Shown here one piece after another: positions 1-5,391 of a stretch of DNA of 6,380 bases. The first letter of the stretch is position 1. Each line of letters opens with the position of its first letter. The position numbers were made by a program, and so were the translations under genes. Below the pieces are notes generated by a model. It worked only from the letters and a program-made list of their open reading frames with translations. It was not told the DNA's origin and did no database searches. Source of the stretch: Acidovorax sp. (GTDB taxonomy: Bacteria; Pseudomonadota; Gammaproteobacteria; Burkholderiales; Burkholderiaceae_C); assembly GCA_030150585.1 (NCBI GenBank), contig JASLFM010000224.1:1-6380 (forward strand), given 5' to 3'.

Positions 1-92
1 ATCCGTCCACACCCGGCAACCCGCCCATGCCCTTTGACGGCAAACGCATGATCTTCGGCGGCTTCGAACAGGTGGTCGAAGTGAAGGCTTGA
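1..92 (+). CDS. DUF1428 (YbaA-like) family protein, 3' end only
   Basis: This is the C-terminal tail of a gene that begins outside the window. The reading frame starts at base 3 and ends at TGA 90-92, giving 29 visible residues. The stretch MPFDGKRMIFGGFE (bases 27-68) is the conserved C-terminal signature of the DUF1428/YbaA family, small alpha/beta proteins of about 120 residues with no assigned biochemical role. The visible part ends in VVEVKA, about where family members end, so the C-terminus looks intact. No intrinsic terminator follows directly; the nearest hairpin is at 212-232. The short length seen limits confidence to family level. Confidence 0.75.
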   Translation, partial: PSTPGNPPMPFDGKRMIFGGFEQVVEVKA

Positions 93-120
93 GTGGCGGG
101 AGCGACGCAACCCCTGGACA

Positions 121-171
121 TGCCGCACTTATCGCTTCTGCATCGTTTGCGGTGGCAAGACGAATATTCAT
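121..171 (-). pseudogene. Possible N-terminal remnant of a GNAT acetyltransferase
   Basis: Read on the minus strand from ATG 171-169, the sequence translates as MNIRLATANDAEAISAA. This matches the usual opening of GNAT N-acetyltransferases: beta-1 with an I-R-x-A-T core, then D-A-x-A-I leading into helix 1. The similarity stops after about 17 codons, where the frame reaches the gap beside the DUF1428 stop and then runs antisense to that gene, so the acetyl-CoA-binding core is missing. The frame stays open from an upstream ATG at 306-304 to the window edge, but the part before base 171 is not recognisable and has poor third-position GC for this genome (16 of 30 codons by hand count, 261-172). 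There is no ribosome binding site before ATG 171. I read it as a decayed fragment, but a match this short could be chance. Confidence 0.35.
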
Positions 172-211
172 GGGCGATTGATGTTGGGGCATGGCATCCA
201 CCTCTTCTTCG

Positions 212-232
212 TCTGGGGCATTTGGCCCCAGA
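212..232. repeat. Perfect 8-bp hairpin in the gap upstream of cutA
   Basis: TCTGGGGC (212-219) pairs perfectly with GCCCCAGA (225-232) around the 5-base loop ATTTG. Neither strand has a T-run after the stem, so it is not a standard intrinsic terminator. It lies 120 bp after the DUF1428 stop and about 100 bp before cutA. The octamer TGGGGCAT inside it (214-221) also occurs at 185-192. The rest of the 93-335 gap shows no convincing promoter and no intact gene. Confidence 0.5.
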
Positions 233-335
233 AAGGCGGCATCAGCGTATCGCTCGGCTACGCGAGATGCCGTTTGGCAAGCGCACCGCCACGGCCTTGA
301 TGGCATCGGTCCGCCGCGCGTGCCACACTGGCGGC

Positions 336-656
336 ATGTTCGACGTTTTATCGATCTCCGTGGTAACCACCACGGTTGCCAGCGCCGCCGAAGCCGAGCG
401 CCTCGCGGCCCAGGCCGTGCAGGCACGCGTGGCCGCCTGCGTGCAAGTGGAGGCCATCGCCTCGCACTACGTCTGGCAGGGCACGCAGCATGCGGACGCC
501 GAATGGCGCCTCGTGTGCAAGACCCTGCCCCAGGCCGCGCCCGCGCTGCGGGCCTGGCTGCGTGCGCACCATCCCTACGAGGTGCCTCAGCTGCTCACCC
601 ACGCCATGGAGGCCGAAGCCGACTACGTGCAGTGGGTTGCGCAGCAGGTGGATTGA
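336..656 (+). CDS. cutA: CutA divalent-cation tolerance protein (CutA1 family)
   Basis: The product is a 106-residue protein with the full CutA1 pattern: a hydrophobic first strand with VVTTT (10-13), the segment RVAACVQV (31-38) with its conserved Cys35, the YVWQG motif (45-49), Lys62-Thr63, and the signature HPYEVPQ (79-85). CutA1 proteins form very stable trimers with a ferredoxin-like fold. They were linked to copper tolerance in E. coli, but their molecular role is unsettled. The ATG at 336 was chosen because the family motif begins almost at once and the length fits the usual 105-115 residues. The open frame continues upstream to base 93, but that part resembles nothing in the family. 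No clear Shine-Dalgarno sequence precedes the start. The TGA stop abuts the stop of ftsY on the other strand. Confidence 0.93.
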   Translation: MFDVLSISVVTTTVASAAEAERLAAQAVQARVAACVQVEAIASHYVWQGTQHADAEWRLVCKTLPQAAPALRAWLRAHHPYEVPQLLTHAMEAEADYVQWVAQQVD

Positions 657-1883
657 TCAGGCCAGCAGGGCCTGGGCAAACTCGCGCGCGCTGAAGGTTT
701 CGAGGTCTTCGAGCTTCTCGCCCACGCCGATGAAGTAGACCGGCACGGGCCGCTCCTGCGCGATGGCGGCCAGTACGCCGCCCTTGGCCGTGCCGTCGAG
801 CTTGGTCACGACCAGGCCCGTGAGTTGCAGCGCGTCGTCGAAGGCGCGCACCTGCGCGAGCGCGTTCTGCCCCGTGTTGCCGTCGATCACGAGCAGCACC
901 TCGTGCGGCGCCGTGGCGTCGGCCTTGGTGACCACGCGCTTGATCTTCTGCAGCTCCTGCATCAGGTGCAGCTGCGTGGGCAAGCGGCCGGCCGTATCCA
1001 CGAGCACCACGTCCTTACCGCGTGCCTTGCCGGCCGAGACAGCGTCGAAGCTCACGGCCGCCGGGTCACCGCCTTCCTGGCTCACGATCTCGACGGTGTT
1101 GCGGTCCGCCCAGACGCCGAGCTGCTCGCGCGCCGCCGCGCGGAAGGTGTCGGCCGCTGCGAGCAGCACGGATGCGCCCTCGCTGGCCAGGTGCTTTGTG
1201 AGCTTGCCGATCGAGGTGGTTTTGCCCGCGCCGTTCACGCCGGCCACCATGATCACGGTGGGTGTGTGCTCGCCGATCACGAGCGGCTTTTCGAGTGGGC
1301 GCAGCAGGTCGGCCAGCGCGTCGGCCAGCAGGCCCTTGACGGCCGCCGGGTCGGTGGCCTTGGCCTCCTTGACGCGGCGCTTGAGGTCGTCCAGCAGGTG
1401 CTGCGTGGCCTTCACCCCCGTGTCGGCCATGAGCAGGGCCGATTCCAGTTCCTCGTACAGGTCGTCGTTGATCTGCGTACCGGTGAATACGGTGGCAATG
1501 CTGGAGCCCGTTTTGCGCAGGCCCGCCTTGAGGCGGTCGAGCCAACCCGTTCGCTCGGGGGCCGCAGGGGGCTGCGCGGGCTCGACAGGTGTGGCGGGCG
1601 CGGGAGGCGCGGGAGGCGCAATCTGCACGGGCTGCACGGCAGGGGGGGGCGGCACAGGCACTGCTGGCACGGGCGCGACAGGCGCCATCGCTGGCGCGGC
1701 CTGCTCGGGAGCGGCCGGCGAGGCGGGCTGCGCGGGCGCAGGCTCGGCGCTCTTGCCGCCGAAGGTGTCGCGCAGCCAGCCGAAGGCGCCCTGCGATGCG
1801 GCGGCGGGCGGTGTTTCGGGGGCTGGCGGTGCAGCCGGCTCGGGGGCAGGGGCCGCAGATTTTTTCTTGAAGAAGCTGAACAT
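657..1883 (-). CDS. ftsY: FtsY, signal recognition particle receptor GTPase
   Basis: FtsY docks the SRP-ribosome complex at the inner membrane so that membrane proteins are inserted during translation. This 408-residue form has three parts. A basic start (MFSFFKKK) leads into a Pro/Ala-rich, weakly acidic linker (about 11-110) that replaces the acidic A domain of E. coli. The N domain follows (about 111-200). The G domain carries all SRP-GTPase motifs: P-loop GVNGAGKTTS (215-224), DTFRAAAREQL (245-255), DTAGR (296-300), TKLDG (360-364) and GVGEKLEDL (386-394). ATG 1883-1881 was chosen because it gives the typical M-F-x-F-F-K-K start. The frame stays open far upstream, but only antisense to the M16 gene. 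No good Shine-Dalgarno sequence precedes it. A C8 run on its coding strand lies in the linker. It diverges from the M16 gene across 28 bp and ends against cutA. Confidence 0.96.
   Translation of the reverse strand: MFSFFKKKSAAPAPEPAAPPAPETPPAAASQGAFGWLRDTFGGKSAEPAPAQPASPAAPEQAAPAMAPVAPVPAVPVPPPPAVQPVQIAPPAPPAPATPVEPAQPPAAPERTGWLDRLKAGLRKTGSSIATVFTGTQINDDLYEELESALLMADTGVKATQHLLDDLKRRVKEAKATDPAAVKGLLADALADLLRPLEKPLVIGEHTPTVIMVAGVNGAGKTTSIGKLTKHLASEGASVLLAAADTFRAAAREQLGVWADRNTVEIVSQEGGDPAAVSFDAVSAGKARGKDVVLVDTAGRLPTQLHLMQELQKIKRVVTKADATAPHEVLLVIDGNTGQNALAQVRAFDDALQLTGLVVTKLDGTAKGGVLAAIAQERPVPVYFIGVGEKLEDLETFSAREFAQALLA
1642..1649 (-). repeat. Eight-base G/C homopolymer inside the ftsY linker
   Basis: Eight consecutive G on the plus strand are read as C in ftsY and encode part of a Pro-Pro-Pro-Pro run around residues 78-81. 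It is the longest mononucleotide run I noticed in the window. Such runs can slip during replication, but a frameshift here would remove the whole GTPase of an essential gene, so a phase-variation role is unlikely. Confidence 0.6.
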
Positions 1884-1911
1884 TGGCGGATTCTTAGAAT
1901 CGCAGCATTCT
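1884..1911. promoter_or_regulatory. Short divergent control region between ftsY and the M16 operon
   Basis: Only 28 bp separate the two divergent start codons, so at least one promoter must extend into a coding region. TAGAAT at 1895-1900 (5 of 6 matches to the sigma70 -10 consensus) faces the M16 gene. Its exact inverse, ATTCTA at 1907-1912, gives the same TAGAAT on the minus strand facing ftsY. The two form a perfect 6-bp inverted repeat around CGCAGC. An 11-base palindrome ATTCTTAGAAT covers 1890-1900. I found no well-spaced -35 box for either direction; TTGAAG at 1867-1872 is 22 bp from the plus-strand hexamer, which is too far. As promoters they would give a leader of about 5 bases for M16 and about 17 for ftsY. 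Confidence 0.4.
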
Positions 1912-3348
1912 ATGAAACGCGCTCTTACCCTCCTGGCCCTCGTGGCCTGCCTGAGTGCCGGGGCACAGCCCCAGGCGTCCGCCGTATCCCCTCCGCCCTC
2001 AATTCCGCCCTCCAGCGCGGTTTCCGGCGCGCAGCAGTTCACGCTCAAGAACGGCATGCAGCTCATCGTCAAGCCCGACCGCCGCGCGCCCACGGCCGTG
2101 CACATGGTGTGGGTGCGCGTGGGCGCCATGGACGAGGTGGACGGCACCTCTGGCGTGGCCCACGCGCTCGAGCACATGATGTTCAAGGGCTCCAAGACCG
2201 TGCCCCCTGGCGAATTCTCGCGCCGCGTGGCGGCTCTGGGCGGGCTGGAGAACGCGTTCACGAGCTGGGACTACACGGGCTACTACCAGCAAATCCCGGC
2301 CGCGCGGCTCGAGGATGTGATGAAGCTCGAAGCCGACCGCTTCGCGAACAACCAGTGGCCTGATGCCGAGTTCAAGAAGGAGATCGAGGTCGTCAAGGAA
2401 GAGCGCCGCATGCGCACAGAGGACCAGCCGCGCGCACTGCTCATGGAGCAGCTCTATGCGGCGAGCTTCATTGCCTCGCCCTACCACCGCCCCGTCGTGG
2501 GATGGATGAGCGACCTCGACGCGATGACCGCGGGCGACGTGCGTGAGTTCCACCGCCAGTGGTACGTGCCGGGCAACGCCGTGGTGGTGGTCGCGGGCGA
2601 CGTGGGCGTGCAGCGCGTGCGCGCCTGGGCCGAGAAATACTACGGCAGCATCCCTGCGCGCGCCGTGCCCGTGCGCAAGCCGCGCACCGAGCCCGCGCAG
2701 CGCGGCATGCGCCGCATCGACGTGAAGGCGCCGGCCGAGCAGGCCTATGTGGCGCTGGCCTTCCATGTGCCGCGGATCCGCAGCGTGGATGCCATGACCG
2801 ACGAAGACCGCGACGCGCTCTCTCTGCTCGTGCTCTCGGCCGTGCTCAGCGGCTACGACGGCGCGCGCCTGGAGCGCGGGCTGAGCCAGGGCCCGCAGCG
2901 CGTGGCCGACAGCGCCGACAGTTCGGCCTCGGTGCTGGGCCGCGGGCCGGGGCTGTTCCTGCTCACGGGCGTGCCCTCGGCGGGCAAGACGGCGCAGGAC
3001 GTGGAGCAGGCGCTGCGCGCCGAGGTGGCACGCGTCGCGCAGAGCGGCGTGGACGCCGCCGAACTCGAGCGCGTGAAGACGCAGTGGATGGCCTCGAACG
3101 TCTACGAGCGCGATTCGCTGCAGAACCAGGCGCAGCAGCTTGGCAGCTACTGGGTGTTCGGCATGCCGCTCGACGCGGAGGAGCGACTGCTGGCGCAGCT
3201 GCGCGACATCACGCCGCAGCAGGTGCAGGCCGTGGCCGCGAAGTACTTCGGTGACGACGCGCTCACCGTGGCCACGCTGCGGCCCCAGCCTCTCTCGGGC
3301 CAGCAGCGCCCCCGCTCCCCCGCGCCGTCCGGCTCGGTGCTCCACTGA
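1912..3348 (+). CDS. Exported M16 zinc metalloprotease, catalytic subunit
   Basis: This is a 478-residue pitrilysin/insulinase-family (M16B) peptidase. The inverted zinc motif HALEH (84-88) supplies His84 and His88 with Glu87 as general base. Glu164, seven residues after the conserved Glu157 as in pitrilysin, is the expected third ligand. The C-terminal homologous half (about 270-460) lacks the usual substrate-binding Arg/Tyr pair: the aligned positions are Ser325 and Ala332. The N-terminus (MKR, then a hydrophobic run to residue 12) is an export signal. It could be cut after AGA (16-18) by signal peptidase I or, because LVAC (10-13) fits a lipobox, be lipidated at Cys13. The protein should act in the periplasm, probably with the next gene product, 18 bp downstream. 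ATG 1912 gives a proper signal peptide but has no clear Shine-Dalgarno. The natural substrate is unknown. Confidence 0.92.
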   Translation: MKRALTLLALVACLSAGAQPQASAVSPPPSIPPSSAVSGAQQFTLKNGMQLIVKPDRRAPTAVHMVWVRVGAMDEVDGTSGVAHALEHMMFKGSKTVPPGEFSRRVAALGGLENAFTSWDYTGYYQQIPAARLEDVMKLEADRFANNQWPDAEFKKEIEVVKEERRMRTEDQPRALLMEQLYAASFIASPYHRPVVGWMSDLDAMTAGDVREFHRQWYVPGNAVVVVAGDVGVQRVRAWAEKYYGSIPARAVPVRKPRTEPAQRGMRRIDVKAPAEQAYVALAFHVPRIRSVDAMTDEDRDALSLLVLSAVLSGYDGARLERGLSQGPQRVADSADSSASVLGRGPGLFLLTGVPSAGKTAQDVEQALRAEVARVAQSGVDAAELERVKTQWMASNVYERDSLQNQAQQLGSYWVFGMPLDAEERLLAQLRDITPQQVQAVAAKYFGDDALTVATLRPQPLSGQQRPRSPAPSGSVLH

Positions 3349-3353
3349 CGCGC

Positions 3354-3360
3354 AGGAAGG
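3354..3360 (+). promoter_or_regulatory. Ribosome binding site of the second M16 gene
   Basis: AGGAAGG lies 6 bases before ATG 3367, in the 18-bp gap after the first M16 gene. It is strong support for a start at 3367, which matters because the first codons look foreign to the rest of the gene. Confidence 0.75.
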
Positions 3361-3366
3361 TGTGCA

Positions 3367-3427
3367 ATGATTGCTATTAAAAAAAGAGCTGTTGGCGCTT
3401 TACTGGTAGGCGCTGGGTGGCTTTTTT
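3367..3427 (+). repeat. Likely remnant of a dispersed palindromic repeat, now coding for a signal peptide
   Basis: The first 64 bases of the gene (3367-3430) are 44% G+C by hand count (28 of 64), in a region of far higher GC. The order of parts is an ATTGCTATTAAAAAA head, an AGAGCTG block, two GCGC cores (3395-3398 and 3410-3413) around a short AT-richer loop, a GGGTGGC block and a T6 tail. I recall this order from short intergenic repeats common in Comamonadaceae (ATTGCTATTAAA, AGCTGC, GCGCTT, AAGCGCT, GGAGGC, TTTT). The palindromic stem here is degenerate: four GC pairs plus a G-T and a T-A pair. The match rests on memory, not on a search. Confidence 0.5.
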
Positions 3428-4716
3428 CTGCCAACTCTGCGTGGGCGCTGCTGCCCATCCAGCACTGGATCGAAGCGAACGGCGCGCAGGTGTGGCTGGT
3501 CGAGAGCCCCGGCATCCCCATGGTGGACGTGCAGGTCTCGTTCGACGCGGGTGGCCGGCGCGATCCCGCTCCGCAGGCGGGGCTGGCCGCTGCCTCCGCG
3601 CTCATGACCGCCAGGGGCGTGCGCGCGCAGGGGGAACAGCCCGCGCTCGACGAGAACGCACTGGGCGAAGCCTGGGCCGATTTGGGTGCGAGCTTCGAGG
3701 CGCAGGCCGACCGCGACAGCTTCGGCTATGCGCTGCGCTCGCTCACCGAGCCGCGCCTGCTCGACCGCGCCGTGCGCCTGGCCGCGCGCCAATTGGCGCA
3801 GCCGAGCTGGCCTGAGGCCGTATGGGAGCGCGAACGCGCACGCTGGAGCGCCTCCATCAAGGAGGCCGACACGCGCCCAGGCACCGTGGCGCGCAAGGCC
3901 TTCGCCGCCGCCGTGTACGGCAGCCACCCCTACGGCCTGCGGCCGACGGAAGAGACGCTCGCGCGCATCGGCGTGGCCGATCTGCAGGCATTCCACGGGC
4001 GCTACATCGCGGCCTGCCGAGCGCGCGTGAGCATCGTGGGCGCCGTGGACCGCGCCCAGGCCCAGGCGCTGGTGGGGCAGCTGCTGGCGCACCTGCCGGC
4101 CCGGCAAGGCGACTGCGCGCCGCTCGCCCCCGTGCCCGAGGTGCAGCCGCTGGACAAGGCGGTGCAGGAGAACATTCCGTTCCAGTCGGCCCAGGCCCAG
4201 GTGCTGATCGGCCAGCCCGGCATTGCGCGGCGCGACCCGGACTTCCTCGCGCTGCTCGTGGGCAACCACATCCTGGGCGGCGGGGGCTTTACCTCGCGCC
4301 TGACCAACGAGGTGCGCGAAAAGCGCGGCCTGAGCTACAGCGTGTACAGCGACTTTTCGCCCGGGCTCAACGCGGGCGCTTTCGTCGTCGCGCTGCAGAC
4401 GCGGCCCGACCAGGCAGCGCAGGCCGTGCAGGTGGCGCGCGACACGCTGGCGCGCTACGTGGCGCAGGGCCCCACCGAGGCCGAACTGCGTGCGGCCAAG
4501 GACAACCTGATCGGCGGCTTTGCGCTGCGCATCGACAGCAACCGCAAGCTGCTCGGCAACGTGACCAACATCGCCTGGAACGGCCTGCCGCTCGACTACC
4601 TGGAGCACTGGACCGATCGCGTGCGCGCGCTCACCGTGGCCGACATCCGCGCCGCATTGCAGCGGCACCTGCAGCCCGAGCGCATGGTCACCGTGGTGGT
4701 GGGGGGCCAGCCTTGA
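3367..4716 (+). CDS. Exported M16-like protein, non-catalytic partner subunit
   Basis: This 449-residue protein has the M16 fold but no zinc site. Aligned without gaps to its upstream neighbour, the HALEH positions read Ala75-Ala-Ser-Ala78-Leu79, and the third ligand Glu is Ser163, although Glu156 is kept. The C-terminal half carries GGGGFTSRL (304-312), then Arg317 and Tyr324. The gap of seven between Arg and Tyr is that of the substrate-binding pair in pitrilysin. The family precedent is the heterodimeric M16 protease of Sphingomonas A1, in which one subunit holds zinc and the other the Arg/Tyr pair. I infer that the two proteins here form such a complex in the periplasm. The signal peptide (1-27) has Lys-Lys-Arg, a hydrophobic core and an AWA cleavage site. 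The first ~20 codons are AT-rich with rare AGA and TTA codons. The stop overlaps the start of rsmD. Confidence 0.92.
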   Translation: MIAIKKRAVGALLVGAGWLFSANSAWALLPIQHWIEANGAQVWLVESPGIPMVDVQVSFDAGGRRDPAPQAGLAAASALMTARGVRAQGEQPALDENALGEAWADLGASFEAQADRDSFGYALRSLTEPRLLDRAVRLAARQLAQPSWPEAVWERERARWSASIKEADTRPGTVARKAFAAAVYGSHPYGLRPTEETLARIGVADLQAFHGRYIAACRARVSIVGAVDRAQAQALVGQLLAHLPARQGDCAPLAPVPEVQPLDKAVQENIPFQSAQAQVLIGQPGIARRDPDFLALLVGNHILGGGGFTSRLTNEVREKRGLSYSVYSDFSPGLNAGAFVVALQTRPDQAAQAVQVARDTLARYVAQGPTEAELRAAKDNLIGGFALRIDSNRKLLGNVTNIAWNGLPLDYLEHWTDRVRALTVADIRAALQRHLQPERMVTVVVGGQP

Positions 4717-5321
4717 GCCGCCCGCCGCGCAGCGCTGCTCCCGCCGCTTCTCCGCCCGCCCACCGCGGCGCGGGCGAGGTGCGCATCATCGGCGGCCAGT
4801 GGAAGCGCACGCGCCTGCCCGTGGCCCAGCGCCCGGGCCTGCGGCCCACGCCCGACCGCGTGCGCGAGACGCTGTTCAACTGGCTGGGCCAGGACCTCAC
4901 GGGCTGGCGCTGCCTCGACGCCTTCGCGGGCACGGGCGCATTGGGCTTCGAGGCCGCGTCGCGCGGCGCCGCCTCGGTGCTGCTCGTGGAGCAGGACCCG
5001 GGCCTCGCGGCGCAATTGCAGGCGCTCACGCAGCGGCTGGGGGCCGATGCCGTGCGCGTGCAGCGCGGTGACGGCATCTCAGCCCTGCGCCAAATGGCCG
5101 CGCGCAGCCTGCACCTGGTGCTCCTTGATCCGCCGTTCGACGGAGCGGCATTGTTTGCGCCCGCGCTGCAGGCCGCCGCGCAGGCGGTGGCCGAGGATGG
5201 GTTCGTCTACCTCGAAGCGCCCACCCCGTGGGACGAGGCCGCCCTGGCCGGCTGCGGGCTGCGGCCGTACCGCCACCTCAAGGCGGGTGCGGTACATGCC
5301 CACCTGGTGCGCCCTGCATAA
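4713..5321 (+). CDS. rsmD: RsmD, 16S rRNA (guanine966-N2)-methyltransferase
   Basis: RsmD transfers a methyl group from S-adenosylmethionine to N2 of G966 of 16S rRNA during assembly of the small ribosomal subunit. With the TTG start the protein has 202 residues. The body opens with VRIIGGQWKRTRL (23-35) and the nucleic-acid-facing RPTPDRVRETLFNWL (44-58). It continues with SAM motif I, LDAFAGTGALGFEAASRG (68-85), acidic Glu93 after strand 2, and the catalytic DPPF (139-142). TTG 4713-4715 lies inside TTGA, so the start overlaps the preceding stop by 4 bp and translation is probably coupled to the M16 gene. The alternative is GTG 4779, which would remove a 22-residue Pro/Ala-rich extension and leave the conserved body intact. 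No other start codon lies between. The function is certain; the start is less so. Confidence 0.93.
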   Translation: MSRPPRSAAPAASPPAHRGAGEVRIIGGQWKRTRLPVAQRPGLRPTPDRVRETLFNWLGQDLTGWRCLDAFAGTGALGFEAASRGAASVLLVEQDPGLAAQLQALTQRLGADAVRVQRGDGISALRQMAARSLHLVLLDPPFDGAALFAPALQAAAQAVAEDGFVYLEAPTPWDEAALAGCGLRPYRHLKAGAVHAHLVRPA

Positions 5322-5329
5322 TCTCCGCA

Positions 5330-5362
5330 CGCGGCCGGCCTTCGCGAAGGGCGCGGCCGGCC
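5330..5362. repeat. GC-rich inverted and direct repeat in the coaD leader
   Basis: The 11-base sequence CGCGGCCGGCC occurs at 5330-5340 and again at 5352-5362. Its core GGCCGGCC is self-complementary, so the copies can form an 8-bp stem (5333-5340 with 5355-5362). Between them lies part of a second perfect palindrome, CCTTCGCGAAGG (5339-5350), which would form a competing hairpin. There is no T-run, so this is not a standard terminator. It fills the middle of the 70-bp gap between rsmD and coaD. A CATAAT hexamer at 5317-5322, overlapping the rsmD stop, is a weak -10 candidate without a matching -35. Confidence 0.55.
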
Positions 5363-5391
5363 ACCACCGCTTCAGCAGGAGATTCCCCGCC

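Noticed and set aside
297..329. TTGATG (297-302) with CACACT (324-329) as a cutA promoter.
   Set aside because: The spacing is 21 bp and the -10 matches consensus at only 3 of 6 positions.
1642..1649. The G8/C8 run in ftsY as a phase-variation switch.
   Set aside because: A frameshift would delete the GTPase of an essential protein. The run is explained by proline codons in a Pro-rich linker.
1884..2261. An upstream extension of the ftsY frame adding 126 residues.
   Set aside because: It is antisense to the M16 coding region and resembles no FtsY. The family-typical start MFSFFKKK is at 1883.
2968..2991. GVPSAGKT in the first M16 protein (residues 353-360) matches the Walker A pattern.
   Set aside because: It lies in the C-terminal M16 domain with no other nucleotide-binding motif. 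A short pattern match of this kind is expected by chance.
1999..3345. A 448-codon minus-strand open frame opposite the first M16 gene, rich in His, Arg and Ala.
   Set aside because: Its composition is typical of antisense frames in GC-rich genes and it has no recognisable domain. The similar 422-codon frame opposite the second M16 gene (3400-4668) was rejected for the same reason.
763..3348. An 861-codon plus-strand open frame that runs through the antisense of ftsY into the first M16 gene, resembling a large fusion.
   Set aside because: The part before 1912 is low-complexity Ala/Gly/Ser/Thr sequence caused by the GC-rich antisense of ftsY. The real protein starts at ATG 1912 with a signal peptide.
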